Source: Mycoplasmataceae bacterium (GTDB lineage Bacteria > Bacillota_I > Bacilli_A > Mycoplasmatales > Mycoplasmoidaceae). From it: DNA of 64,000 bases. Under the pieces are notes generated by a model. The model had not been told where the DNA came from. It searched no databases and saw only the letters and a list, made by a program, of their open reading frames with translations. Location of the stretch: NCBI GenBank assembly GCA_031290395.1, contig JAITNN010000021.1:124001-188000 (forward strand), written 5' to 3'. Both the position numbers and the translations under genes were made by a program. Numbering within the stretch: position 1 is the stretch's first letter; every line of letters starts with the position of its first letter. Below are positions 52,918-64,000 of this stretch, one piece after another.

Positions 52918-54162
52918 TTAGATCGCTGCAAAATTAACATCGGGTACATCAGTTCACGATGTCTTATATTGAGTTAATAACGAAGCTGGTACTTTAATTT
53001 GCCCGCTATTGGTTGTTAGTAGCGGAGTGTCGTATAAAAGCATAGTTGAATAAACCAATATTGTTGGTTTTTCAATTATCAATAATGTTAGTGCTCTATC
53101 GGCAGCAAATGCTACTTGGTCAACAAATAGATTAGAATAATTACCAAGACGGCATTCTCGGAGTTTGCTCATAGAACCTAAAGCTCCGTATCCAATAGAT
53201 CGTACACTATTAGGTAGTTCAAGTATTTCGACACCTGTGCATTCGCTAAAGCAATTTGTACCTAATGTTTGCAACTTGGCAGAATTTGAAAAAATAAAGC
53301 TTGGTATTTTTAAGCATGTTCGAAATGCATCCTCGCCAATCGATGTTACACTTGATGGAATGGAAATAGTATTTGTAATTTCTATGCAATTCACAAAAGC
53401 ACTTTTACCAATTGCGACCAGCTTATCACCAAGTGTCAAACTAGTCATCGCGCTTGAAAAAGCAAATGCAGCTTCATTGATAGTGGTAACTGTGTTGCCT
53501 ATAACAACTTCACTTAAAGTGTTTTTATAAAATGATTCTTTGCCAATAGATGTGCATAAAGAATTTTCATAGAAATCCAATTTGGTAATGTTAGATGGTA
53601 ATTTTTTATTAGCAGCATCACCATCAAATGCATTAGGAGCAATTGATTTCACTTTAGACGGAATCATTAATGTATCATAACTAGATAGGTCGCTTCCCAA
53701 AACATATCCGTTTAGAACACCACTACTACTATTAATGTTTAACATACTAATTGGAATTCAGTTATTTTGCCACGGTTGGTGCTCATTAACCAAAACCTTT
53801 GTAGTGGCTTTCTTTTCATGGTATGAAGCTACAACCGAAATGTTGAATTGAGATGTAGCGATATCTTTTGTCAACTCAATGGATAATCTATTATCAATTT
53901 TAACAAAAGTTAATAGGCCACTTGGAACTGTTGTTGGGAAGGAATAACTTCAATCAACTTTATCTTCAACAAGATTACCGTCTAAAAATATTTTAGCGTC
54001 AATATTACAAGCATTATTAGTTTGATCTAAAGCGCTTGCTGATTGAGTAAGGTTAATAGTGTAAACATTTACTGGTGGTTTGTCACCTCCACAGCTGGTA
54101 AATGCGAGCATGGAGCCTATCAGCACCAATGGACTTGAAACTTTGATAATAGTTTTAAGCAT
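52918..54162 (-). CDS. BspA-like leucine-rich-repeat lipoprotein
   Basis: 414 residues. Signal peptide with lipobox MLAFTSCGG, a beta domain, then about eight LRR_5 repeats of the BspA type (VKSIAPNAFDGD, LCTSIGKESFYKN, VTSIGEDAFRTC, LQTLGTNCFSEC, VRSIGYGALGSM). Such repeats mediate host-cell or matrix binding in BspA. TATAAT ends six bases before the ATG: leaderless. Related lipoproteins with the same SSYDTLMIPSKV-type start are on the integrated element (36387). Confidence 0.9.
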
Positions 54163-54223
54163 TGAGTAATTATATAAAAATTGTTACGCTAATTGTTGGA
54201 GCACGCACAACTCAACTAAAAGT

Positions 54224-56356
54224 TTAGTTTTTCTTTGCTTCCATTAGACTAATATGCTTGTTTTTATCTAAATAAACTTTGTATAGTTTATTTTTCTTAA
54301 CATTGTTTGTCATGATTTCATTGGCTAAATAATTCTCAATATGCTTCTGAATATAACGTTTAATTGGTCTAGCACCATACGATGGGTCATATCCCTCTTG
54401 ACGAATTTTAGTTAATAATGATTCATCAAAAATAACATTGATATCTTCACCTTTTAAACGCTCTGATAAATCATTTAATAATTTAATCACAATTTCATTA
54501 ATGATTTTTTCACTTAACGAATTGAAAATAACGATTTCATCAATTCGATTAATAAATTCAGGTTTTAAATATTTTTTTAATTCTTTTAATGCATTTTCTT
54601 TTTTATTATCCAAGATTTCTTGGTGTCCTAAATTAGTAGTCATAATAATTAATGTGTTTTTAAAATTCACTAATCGACCTTGTGAATCTTTTAATTGACC
54701 ATCATCTAAAACTTGTAACAAAATATTTAACACATCACTATGTGCTTTTTCAATTTCATCAAAAAGCACCACTGAATATGGTCGTCTACGTACAGCTTCG
54801 GTCAATGCGCCGGCTTGTTCATAACCCACATATCCTGGTGGTGCACCAATTAATTTAGAGACCGAATGTTTTTCCATATATTCACTCATATCAAAACGCA
54901 CCATAGATTTTTCACTATCAAATAATTCATAAGCTAAGGTTTTAGCCAATTCTGTTTTGCCAACACCAGTCGGTCCCATAAATAAGAAAGAACCAATGGG
55001 ACGATTAGGGTCGTTAATACCGGCACGTCCTCTTAATACGGCTTGAGCTACTAAGTCAATCGCTTCGTTTTGTCCTTTGACACGTTTACCAAGTTCAACA
55101 TTTAGTGACAATAATTTATTACGTTCTTCGTTTACTAGTTTATTTAAAGGAATACCAGTTGACTTGGAAATGACTTCTGCCACTTCAGCTGAGGTAACTG
55201 AATCACGGATTATAGATTTTTCCTCTAGAGAAATTTTTTTCTCATAATCTTTAATCTTTTTTTGGAGATCGGGGATAGTTACATAAAGTAATTTACTAGC
55301 TTTTTCAAATTCACCTTCAGCTTGGAGGCGATCAACCTTTTGCCTAGATGTTTCAAATTCCTTTTTAAAATTAATTAATTTTTGATGCTCATCTTTTTGC
55401 TTTTGTCAACTAGTTTTACGTTGTAATTGTTCTTCTTTAAGATCTATTAACTCTTTTTCAATTACTTTCAAACGAATCTTTGATTTATCATCGGTTTCAT
55501 TCAATAAAGCAGCACGTTCTGTCTCCACATGAATAATTTCACGATTAACTTGATCAAGTTCTGTTGGTAGTGAATGCATTTCAGTTTTCACACGAGCAGC
55601 TGCTTCGTCAATCAAATCAATGGCTTTATCTGGCAAGAAGTGATCAGAAATGTAACGATCTGACATATTGACGGCAGCAATTAATGCAGAGTCGTGAATT
55701 TTTACCTGATGAAACAATTCCCATCTTTCTTTTAAACCTCGCATGATTGTTAAGGCTTCTTGTTTGGATGGCTCTTTCACAAAAATTTTCTGCATACGTC
55801 TTTCCAATGCTGCATCTTTTTCAATGTATTGACGATATTCGTTTAAAGTTGTTGCACCAATAATCTTGACTTCCCCACGCGCCATCATTGGTTTAAAAAT
55901 ATTGGCTGCATCCATGGAACCACCGCTAGTTCTTCCAGTACCCACTAATTGGTGTAATTCGTCAATAAACAAAATGATTGAGCCATTAGATTCTTTCACT
56001 TGCTTAATTACATTATTCAAGCGTTCTTCAAATTGGCCTTGAAAAGATGCACCACTAATTAAAGCTGGTAAAGAAAGTTCATAAATCACTTTATTTTTCA
56101 AGCTATCAGGAATGTCGTTATTAACAATTCTCTGTGCTAATCCTTCAACAATGGCGGTTTTACCAACACCAGGTTCACCAATTAGTACAGGGTTATTTTT
56201 AGTTTTTCTAGAAATAATCTCAACAAGTCTGCGGATTTCTTCGTCACGACCAATAATAGGATCAATCTTATTATCAATTGCATCTTGGTTTAAATTACGA
56301 GCATATTTGCTTAATGGATTCTTATTATCTTCAGGTGGTGTGTAATTAAAGTTCAT
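54224..56356 (-). CDS. clpB: ATP-dependent disaggregase ClpB (short form)
   Basis: 710 residues. Lacks the N-terminal Clp_N domain, as in other mycoplasmas. AAA1: GEPGVGKT (about 60), [10 protein letters not shown]; the coiled-coil M-domain (about 290-390); AAA2: [20 protein letters not shown] (about 460), [11 protein letters not shown]; and a C-terminal D2-small domain. No IGF/IGL loop for ClpP, fitting ClpB. AAGGAG before the ATG; a CIRCE element and TATAAT upstream show HrcA heat-shock control. Confidence 0.96.
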
Positions 56357-56397
56357 AGCATAAACTCCTTAATAATGAAAACCATTATAGCATAAAA

Positions 56398-56424
56398 TTA
56401 GCACTCTCACCATTAAAGTGCTAA
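56398..56424 (-). promoter_or_regulatory. CIRCE operator of clpB
   Basis: TTAGCACTC-N9-AAGTGCTAA, one mismatch from the consensus TTAGCACTC-N9-GAGTGCTAA. Lies just upstream of the clpB -10 box (TATAAT, about 56383-56388 on the minus strand). Confidence 0.92.
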
Positions 56425-56502
56425 TATAACAATCCTGTGGAGTTTATAGTATAAACACTTTATTTATGTGTTAAGATATTAGCATATTAAAATGGAGATG
56501 AT

Positions 56503-57222
56503 ATGTCGTCAATTAAAATGGGTAAAATGTTATATGAAGGTAAGGCAAAACAACTATTTGCTACCAATAAGCCAAATGAAGTAATCGTTCACTATAAAGA
56601 TTCAGCTACAGCTGGTAATGGAGCTAAGAAAGCTGAAATTAGTGATAAAGGTGTTTTGAACAACGAGATTGTTTCTATTATCTACACTATGCTTAATAAA
56701 AAGCGTGTCCCTACGCATTTTATTAAGAAGTTGAATAATCGTGACCAATTATGCAAAAAAGTGAAAATTGTGCCCTTAGAAGTGATTATTCGCAATGTTG
56801 CTGCTGGTAGTATGGCTAAACGTTTAGGATTGAAGGAAGGCATGAAATTACAAAGAGCAGTTTTTGAGCTTTCCTACAAAGATGATGCTTTAGGCGATCC
56901 TTTAATCAATTGCGATCATGCAATTGCCATTGGAGCAACTAATGAAAAAGATTTAAAACAAATTCATGAATATGCTTTGAAAATCAACCAAATTTTAATT
57001 GAATTCTTTAAAAAGATGGGCATTAAACTTATTGATTTTAAATTAGAGTTTGGTAGAGATAGTTCTAATAAGATCATTCTTGCGGATGAGGTTTCTCCAG
57101 ATACTTGTAGGTTATGAGATATCAAGACTAATGAAAAATTGGACAAAGATGTTTTTCGTCGTGATTTAGGTGATTTAACCGCCACTTACCGTAAGCTTTT
57201 AAGTCGTGTTAAATCTAACTAG
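56503..57222 (+). CDS. purC: Phosphoribosylaminoimidazole-succinocarboxamide synthase
   Basis: 239 residues. SAICAR synthetase of de novo purine synthesis: [64 protein letters not shown] and DVFRRDLGD are all classical motifs. GGAG precedes the ATG. No other pur gene is in the window; most mycoplasmas lack this pathway. Confidence 0.95.
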
Positions 57223-57362
57223 TCACCTCTGACATTTTAGGAATAATTACCACAGTTGGTATCGTATTATTAGTTGGTGGTGTTACGGGAATTGTTCTTG
57301 ACGTAAGACATCATCGTAACAAAAAGAATAAAAACCTTAACAAGAATCACAAAAAATAATTA
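57223..57362 (+). other. Open frame without ATG (possible membrane peptide or remnant)
   Basis: Immediately after purC a frame reads ILGIITTVGIVLLVGGVTGI then VLDVRHHRNKKNKNLNKN and stops at 57359. It has the one-span-plus-basic-tail look of a real small protein, but there is no ATG or GTG start. Could be a fragment or use a rare start. Confidence 0.3.
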
Positions 57363-57374
57363 ACTATTTAAAAG

Positions 57375-57406
57375 AAAAATGAAGCTTTGATTAGCTTCAT
57401 TTTTTT
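57375..57406 (+). terminator. Terminator after purC
   Basis: AAAAATGAAGC/GCTTCATTTTT stem with an eight-base loop and a seven-T run. Confidence 0.88.
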
Positions 57407-57410
57407 CATC

Positions 57411-57499
57411 TGGCGGAGACGATGAGACTCGAACTCATGCGCCGCAGAACGGCCTAACACCTTAGCAGGGTGTCCTCTTAACCACTTGAGTACGTCTCC
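57411..57499 (-). tRNA. tRNA-Ser (GCT)
   Basis: Acceptor GGAGACG with CGTCTCC, anticodon loop CTGCTAA (GCT), long variable arm, and CCA encoded. Confidence 0.96.
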
Positions 57500-57529
57500 A
57501 AATGCTTTGTAAATTTTAGCACATCAATG

Positions 57530-58228
57530 CTATTTCTGACGAATTTGGTTAGTTTTATTGAATTCTTCAACTTGTGTCACGATATTAGTTTTACGTAAAG
57601 TTTTACGATTATTGAACATACCACTACTTGCAAAGATCTTGGCAATTTCAGCTGCTAACTTTTCGGGGGATTGACTTAAACGTTTGAACTCATCTAAGTG
57701 AACGACTGTAATATTACCATTAGTTTCACTAACAACAAAGGCAAAACAATCATATTTTTCACAAATACCAAAAGCAGCACGATGACGGGCACCGTATTCC
57801 ACATTGACAATTTTCTTAGTCATTGGTAAATAACTAGATAGGGAGGCAATCCTTCAATTACGAAGAATCATGGCGCCATCATGTAAAGCTGACTTATGGT
57901 TATAGAAAATACTTGTGACAAATTCTGGAAAGAAAGCTGAATCAACTTTATTACCAATGTTGATATATGAAGTTAAACTATCTTTATTCTCAATCACAAT
58001 TAGTGCACCAATTTTGTCAACAGACAATTTGATCAAAGTACTAGAGAGGTTATTAAAAAAATTTAATAAAAACTTCACATCATCATTTTGACTCTTTTTT
58101 GTAAAACGAAGCCGTGAAAAAAATGTTTTAATTTCCGAACCATAGATAGCAAAAAGGATTTGGATGATAATTAAAGCAACCAATAATAAAATGATGATGA
58201 TGGATAAAGTAATGACTGACTCTAGCAT
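57530..58228 (-). CDS. cdaA: Diadenylate cyclase (c-di-AMP synthase, single-span CdaA/CdaM type)
   Basis: 232 residues. One N-terminal membrane helix (ITLSIIIILLLVALIIIQIL) where CdaA of Bacillus has three; this matches CdaM of M. pneumoniae. DAC domain: LHDGAMILR (DGA) and EYGARHRAAFGI (RHR), both intact, and a SETNG loop. Makes c-di-AMP, the K+ homeostasis messenger; the KtrA/KtrB genes at 7332-9774 are the plausible targets. 29 bases downstream of the GGDEF/EAL-like gene. Confidence 0.93.
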
Positions 58229-58257
58229 AATATTTAATTAGTAATTATATGGGTTAA

Positions 58258-60060
58258 TTAATTAGCATAATACTTAACTTTTATTTTAGCCAATAACTTC
58301 GTCATCAATTTCTCGTATTCATGTTCTTTTGTTGTCAATTTTGCATATCTTTTATAAAATACAAAATATGGCTTAATGTCTCTAACAAAATCAATATTCT
58401 GAACCGTTACATTGGTGCATACGATACCAACACCTAATTTTTTTAAATTATTAATGTTATTAATAATAATGGCATGATTGGTTTGTAAATAATCTAAATT
58501 TAATAAAATTAAAATATTTTTTGGTGAAATGTTAAATTTAGTTAATTTACTATAAAACATTTGTGAAGAAAAGTTTTCATACATTAAACTTTCAATTGGA
58601 TATTTTATTAGCAACTTAGTGTTTATTTGATTCATTGTAGAAAATGATTGAATGGCCTTAGCAGATAAATGCTTTAGTAATATAGGCCTTAGATTAAACG
58701 GGACGGTCTCCATAATCTTCTGAGCATTAAAAGCCGCGAGATTAAAAGCAGAATATGTCGGAATAATGATTGTTTCATTATTGTAGTTGATTTCATGAAA
58801 TTGTAATTTAATAGTCTTTACATCAAAGATAGCGCATAGTTGTTGATATTGTGTCATATCTTGTAAACTAGAAAATTCTTTCATTGGATTAAAAATATGT
58901 ACAATGTTATCATTGACATTAGGTTCATATCAATCCATTAGCATTTCCACATTTTGAACTAGGTCGTGCAGATCGTTGTTATGGATTCCATAAATTCCAA
59001 TCATTAAATTAATTCGGGGTTTGATCTTGATGTCTAGAATTGAATGAGTTTGAATTTTTTTACCAAATTCCTGGAAAGTGTAAAAAACATCATCCTTATT
59101 GCGCTCGCAAGCATAATTGCCACGATAACTACCTGTCAAGTTCTTGGCAACTTGATTATTAGTTTTAATCATGGCAAATAAGTGACCTTCATCGCTTATA
59201 AAAAACAAAGCATCATCGGTGTGATATTTTTCATAAATAGCGTCTGCAATTTTCCATTTAATGGTGTTAACTGTGCGCTGACCAACATTGTATGAGGTGT
59301 TGGTAATGTTCTTTAAAGAAAAGCCAATAACATATGCGTATTGAACGTTGTGAACTTTAATAAATTCATTAATTGCATAATATGCATAATCAGCAACCAC
59401 AAAATTTTTAAAATCATGTGCGAGTTGAATGTTCATATTTTGAGTTTTTTTATAAATTTTATTAATGTAAATAAAAGTCACTCATGAAAGCAAAATAAAC
59501 ACTTGGACAATTGTGGTGCTCACCCACATTTCATCATGATTAAAATTCATATTGGACGCTAGCGTTAGAACCAATACTAAAGAAATTTGTAATAATAGAA
59601 ACAAACCGTGTGTGATTAATGTTTTAATTGATGACGATAGTTTTTTTAAAACATAATAATTAAAAATTGCACATAGCAAATAAAGACCATAACTGACCAA
59701 CAAATAAATCAAGATCGGTGTGGAAGGCATGTACATAAACGTTGGAATTAGTAATCCTGATATTCCCCCAAGTGCAAAATAAGGGCCAACAAACATGACA
59801 CCTGGTAAAATCACCATTAATACCATGATTCCATTAACGTCATAATTTGGCTGTGCCAAATAGAATGTCATTAAATATGAAGCACTTAATATCACCCCAA
59901 ATAATAAATCAACAATAATGGTCACTATTTTATATTTGGCAAGATGTTTTACATAGAAATTAGAATTCTTAAACGAAATGTTGATAATAAAAACCAAAAT
60001 AGCAAATAACATCGTTATTAGACTACATAAAAATAAATTACCAATGTATCCAGAATCCAT
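58258..60060 (-). CDS. Membrane protein with degenerate GGDEF and EAL-like domains
   Basis: 600 residues. Five or six membrane spans in the first 190 residues, then a cytoplasmic domain with the fold pattern of GGDEF (IADAIYEKYHTDDALFFISD then EGHLFAMI where the GGDEF motif would be), and a C-terminal EAL-like region (LIKYPIESLMYE; ILILLNLDYLQT; LKKLGVGIVCTN). The GGDEF signature reads SDEGH and the EAL metal residues are largely lost, so catalysis is doubtful. Same operon order as cdaA. It could sense nucleotides or phosphodiesterase products; GdpP-like DHH residues are absent. Confidence 0.7.
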
Positions 60061-60121
60061 TACTTACTATTATAGTTTTAATAAAACAATGACTATCGGT
60101 CATTTTTTCTATAATTAGTCT

Positions 60122-61672
60122 ATGAATAAAGTCAAGGCATTCCTAACTTTGCTCGTTAGTCTAGTAATTGCTGGGCTAATTGCAGCCTTTGTATTAATGA
60201 TTTATTATGACAGAGCCGTGTGAACCATTGCTTTCGTTATGGTATGCATCGTTGTGATTGATGCTTTTTTTGCAATTTATATTATGAACTCCAAACGACA
60301 CATGAACACGAAGGCTTGTTGATTATTGGCAATCGCCATCTTGCCGTTAGCTGGATGTTTATTTTTTGTAATATTTGGTACCATGCCAATGAATCGCAAA
60401 GATTGGCGATTGGCAATGATGAGTCAAGCTAAATATAATAAATTTGAAGATTACTCATTTTCTAAGTCTTTTGTTAAGAACAACACTGAATCTTCTAATT
60501 TATTTAGTTATTCATATCGCAACGAACTTAAACCCATTTACCATCGCAACCATGTTGAGGCCATACCATCAAATACAAAATCATACAGCGAAGTGATTCG
60601 TTTAATTAGAAGTGCTAAAGATTTTATCCATATGGAAACGTACATTCTTCGTGATGGCTTCTTTTTGCGCACTCTAATTGCTGAGCTAATTTTGAAAGCT
60701 AAGAGTGGTGTAAAGGTTCGCTTTCTATACGACTGATATGGCGGATGGCAAAAATTTAAACGCAAACAAGTTAATGACCTCAGAGAAGCTGGGGTGGAAG
60801 TTGGTGTTTTTAATCCACCTGGAATCAACATCTTTAAATCGGCAACTAACTATCGCTTGCATCGTAAGGCTATTATCATTGACAATAAATATGCTTTTTA
60901 TGGTGGCAGCAACATTGGTGATGAATATTTATCAATTGATCCAAAGAAATATTACTGACGTGATCAAAATTTTATTTTTGAAGGAGAAATAGTTAATAGT
61001 TTAAACATTGTTTTTATCAATGATTGACTTGATTTCACTGACGATACAGTAAAGCCTGAACTAAAACAGGAACTCTTATCAACCATTGATAAATACTTGA
61101 AAATTCATAAAGCATCTAAAACAGAGAACATGCAGTTATGTACAAATACTCCAAACTATGAAGAAAAAGGGATTATGAATTTAATGGCAATAATGATGCT
61201 CCGTGCAAAGAAATCCATTAAACTAGTCACTCCTTATTTTTTACCAACTGAACTTTGTTTATCAGCTTTAAAAATTGCAGCACGTAGTGGTGTCAATGTA
61301 CAAATCGTCTTACCGGGAAAGCGTGATAACAAAAGTTTTATTATGACGATGAATCGGGGTCAATACACAGAACTATTAAATGTTTGATGCAAAGTGTATG
61401 AATACGACGGCTTTATCCATTCCAAATATTTAATTGTTGATGATAAATATGTATTAACTACTAGTGCTAATTTTGATTTTAGGTCATTTTGAAGTGATTT
61501 TGAGGATGGTATTTTAGTTGATTCACCAAAGTTTAGTAGACAAATGAAGCAAATATTTCAAAATGAAGTTGCTAATTCCACATTAATTACCAAAGAGAAA
61601 TCAAAGCAATTGAATACATGATGAGCTAAATTTAGGCTTGCTCTATTAAACCTTTACAAACCATTACTATAA
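60122..61672 (+). CDS. cls: Cardiolipin synthase (phospholipase D family)
   Basis: 516 residues. Two N-terminal membrane spans, then two HKD motifs: HRKAIIIDNKYAFYGGSN and HSKYLIVDDKYVLTTSAN. It joins two phosphatidylglycerol molecules. The start is leaderless: TATAAT-TAGTCT-ATG. Divergent from the GGDEF/EAL-like gene, whose own TATAAT ends eight bases before its ATG. Confidence 0.93.
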
Positions 61673-61709
61673 TGGTGTTGGTTAGCTCTACCGTAATATA
61701 ATGTAATAC

Positions 61710-62069
61710 ATGAAATCAATTTTATTAGCGGCAAGTAGCGTAGATGAAGTCGGACAAACTGTTTTAATTATTGCGGGTTGTGTTGCCTTATTTGTTTTAC
61801 TATTCGCTTTAATTTACATGATCATTGCCTTTAGAAAAATCGGTATTGTAGCTAAGAAATTGGATTACCTAGTGGAAGATTTAACATATAAATTAGAAAT
61901 GTTAACACCAACTGTGGAAGCATTATCCAAAGTTTCAAACTACATTGATTTATTTGAATCAATTATTAATCAAAACGCCGATGCTTTAATGAATTACATT
62001 AATAAAAACAAAACATCAGCTACAAAATTTATTAGCAAACTTAAAGATATTGCTACAAAGGAAAAATAA
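61710..62069 (+). CDS. Small membrane-anchored protein (DUF948-like pattern)
   Basis: 119 residues. One membrane span (VLIIAGCVALFVLLFALIYM) and a helical cytoplasmic part (VAKKLDYLVEDLTYKLEMLT). The pattern resembles Firmicutes DUF948 stress proteins. TATAAT ends seven bases before the ATG. Two bases before the next gene. Confidence 0.65.
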   Translation: MKSILLAASSVDEVGQTVLIIAGCVALFVLLFALIYMIIAFRKIGIVAKKLDYLVEDLTYKLEMLTPTVEALSKVSNYIDLFESIINQNADALMNYINKNKTSATKFISKLKDIATKEK

Positions 62070-62071
62070 TC

Positions 62072-62416
62072 ATGGGTGCTGCTAAGAAAATTGCTTTTGC
62101 TGCGGTAATTTATGCGGGTTATCAACTCTTAACAAACAAAAAATACGCTGGATTAAGAAAACAGATTTTAGAAGGATATGAAGAGACACAACCATCGATT
62201 GTTCACGCCTTAGATGATATTCACACTTACTTATCTGTACCAAAAGATGTAAGCGATGAAACGATGCGTATAAAAATCGATGATGAGATTGAACAAATCA
62301 AAGCAAAGATTAAATCAATTGATAGTAAAAAAGCCGCTGAAAAGACTAACCAAATTATTAGTACGGCAATTGACTATGGTACAAAGTCAATCCACGCCAT
62401 AAAGCGAAAAAAATAA
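62072..62416 (+). CDS. YtxH-like small protein
   Basis: 114 residues. A short hydrophobic N-terminus (KKIAFAAVIYAGYQLL) followed by a charged helix (IEQIKAKIKSIDSKKAAEKT). Pairing with a DUF948-like gene is the usual arrangement of YtxH-type proteins. Function unknown. Confidence 0.6.
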   Translation: MGAAKKIAFAAVIYAGYQLLTNKKYAGLRKQILEGYEETQPSIVHALDDIHTYLSVPKDVSDETMRIKIDDEIEQIKAKIKSIDSKKAAEKTNQIISTAIDYGTKSIHAIKRKK

Positions 62417-62437
62417 CTATACTTATATCCACTAAAT

Positions 62438-62456
62438 AATAACCTTGTAGGTTATT
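62438..62456 (+). terminator. Hairpin before uvrA
   Basis: AATAACC-TTGTA-GGTTATT, seven base pairs, eight bases before the uvrA ATG. May be a weak terminator or act on uvrA translation. Confidence 0.45.
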
Positions 62457-62463
62457 AATCACT

Positions 62464-64000
62464 ATGAATGATCAGTTAATAATTAAAGGAGCAAGAGAAA
62501 ATAATCTTAAGAATATCGATGTCGAGATTCCTAAGAATAAGTTAGTCGTGATTACTGGACTATCTGGTAGTGGTAAATCTTCTTTGGCCTTTGATACTAT
62601 TTATGCTGAAGGCCAAAGAAGATATTTGGAATCATTATCTTCATATGCCAGACAATTTTTAGGTGGTAATGAAAAACCAGATGTTGACGTGATTGAAGGC
62701 CTTTCGCCATCAATTAGCATTGATCAAAAATCAACATCGCATAATCCTCGTTCAACTGTTGGTACCGTTACTGAAATATATGATTATTTAAGAGTCCTAT
62801 TTGCCCGTATCGGTTCACCTTATTGCCCCAATGGCCATGGTTTAATTGAAACTTTAACCACCAAACAAATCTTAGGAAAAATTACCGAAACCTTTAAAGA
62901 TGGTGATCATCTCCAAATCTTATCTCCTTTGGTTTACAAACAAAAGGGAACATTTAAAACTGAACTAGACAAATTGAAAACCGAAGGTTTTCTACGCATT
63001 CGTGTTGATGATAATAATTACTCGCTGGATGAGAAAATTGAAATTGAAAAAAATAAATTTCACAACATCGATATCATCATTGATCGGATCATTGCACATA
63101 ACGATAGTGAAACACGTTCCAGAATTAATGATGCATTAGAAACTGCTTTAAAATATGGCAATGGTAAGGTTGTTATTATTGATGAAGATAAAGAAGGCGT
63201 TTATTCACAATCACATTCTTGTAAGATTTGTGGATTTACAATCCCTGAAATGGAACCACGTTTATTTTCGTTCAATAACCCCGTGGGAGCTTGCCCTCAT
63301 TGCAAGGGTTTAGGTTTTACATATGAACCAGATGAAAATAAAATGATTCCAGATAAATCTTTGTCAATCAATATGGGTGGAATTGATTATTTTAAAAACA
63401 CTGTGAATACAACATCCATTGATTGACAAAGATTTAATATCATGCTCGAACACTACAAGATTGATAAAAATAAACCACTAGGCAAACTTACTAAAAAAGA
63501 AATTGATTTAATGATGTATGGTTCTGATGAACCACTAAATATTGAGCTACGTTCAAGTGGTGGAAATAGTTATAGCAAATATGACTATGTTGAAGGTATT
63601 ATGGAGTTGGTAAGGCGCCGTCATTTAGAAACATCTTCAGAAATGGCACGACAATATTATTCAAAATATATGTCTGAAAAAACATGCGAAGCATGTCATG
63701 GTAAGAAATTATCACCGGCTGCTTTATCAGTTAAAATTGGTGGTAAAGACATTATTGAAGTAACTGAACTATCTATTCGTGAATGCATCGACTTCTTGTT
63801 AAAGTTAGAATTGAGCGAGCAACAACAATTGATTGCAAAGCTTGCCTTAAAAGAAATTGTAGATCGTTTAACATTCCTAGATAATGTCGGACTTAATTAC
63901 TTAACTTTATCGAGAAGTGCGGCTACGTTAAGTGGTGGGGAAGCACAACGAATTAGACTAGCAACTCAAATTGGGTCACATTTAACTGGTGTGCTATATG
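62464..64000 (+). CDS. uvrA: Excinuclease ABC subunit A, N-terminal part (runs off window end)
   Basis: At least 512 residues present. ATPase I Walker [16 protein letters not shown], the UvrA signature [13 protein letters not shown], zinc sites CKIC...CPHC (about 254-285) and [11 protein letters not shown] (about 410-420), and the ABC signature [13 protein letters not shown] of domain I. UvrA is the damage-sensing ATPase of nucleotide-excision repair. The second half is outside the window. Confidence 0.97.

Noticed and set aside
58258-60060. GdpP (c-di-AMP phosphodiesterase)
   Set aside because: Membrane plus modified GGDEF would fit, but no DHH or DHHA1 motifs are present; the C-terminus looks EAL-like instead.

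Overview
The window comes from a wall-less bacterium of the class Mollicutes (Mycoplasma in the broad sense). In almost every gene TGA must be read as tryptophan, the DNA is AT-rich, signal sequences are of the lipoprotein type, and the gene set is minimal. ClpB lacks its N-domain, there is a CIRCE operator, and the diadenylate cyclase has a single membrane segment. Many genes have TATAAT only 6-9 bases before the ATG, which implies leaderless mRNAs of the kind known in the M. pneumoniae lineage. I cannot name the species.

Chromosomal part 1 (1-29574): valS (partial); a C39-peptidase/ABC-like exporter without a recognisable P-loop; lepA; ppa and small membrane proteins; rpe-ktrA divergent from ktrB-gmk-rlmN; a PP2C phosphatase/Ser-Thr kinase pair; pgi; an aldo-keto reductase; hisS-aspS; secDF; a Ca2+/cation antiporter and a Ca2+ P-type ATPase; greA; a PAP2 phosphatase; a lipoprotein; a Tyr-Gln-Lys-Leu tRNA cluster; a HicAB toxin-antitoxin module with a frameshifted toxin; and tRNA-Gly.

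Integrated element (about 29575-52506, 22.9 kb): the 24 bases at the 3' end of tRNA-Gly recur exactly at 52483-52506, bounding an integrative conjugative element. It carries a tyrosine recombinase, a ParE-like toxin-antitoxin pair, a replication-relaxation-like protein next to a dense hairpin cluster, two ribbon-helix-helix-like proteins, a GIY-YIG nuclease, four exported lipoproteins/surface proteins (one behind a 16-A tract in its promoter), a VirD4/TraG coupling ATPase, a pilin-like protein, a VirB6-like polytopic protein and a VirB4/TraE ATPase. It also has its own regulatory layer. This comprises a duplicated structured RNA encoding an 18-residue hydrophobic peptide, a 22-base palindromic promoter used three times, a second palindromic promoter family, and GTAGAC hexamers phased at 12 bp. 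Classical mycoplasma ICEs use a DDE transposase and insert at many sites; this one appears tRNA-specific.

Chromosomal part 2 (52507-64000): two surface/secreted proteins, CIRCE-controlled clpB, an isolated purC, tRNA-Ser, a membrane protein with degenerate GGDEF and EAL-like domains directly upstream of diadenylate cyclase, cardiolipin synthase, two small envelope proteins and the start of uvrA.

All coordinates were read by eye from the sequence. Functional calls rest on recognised motifs, not on database searches.
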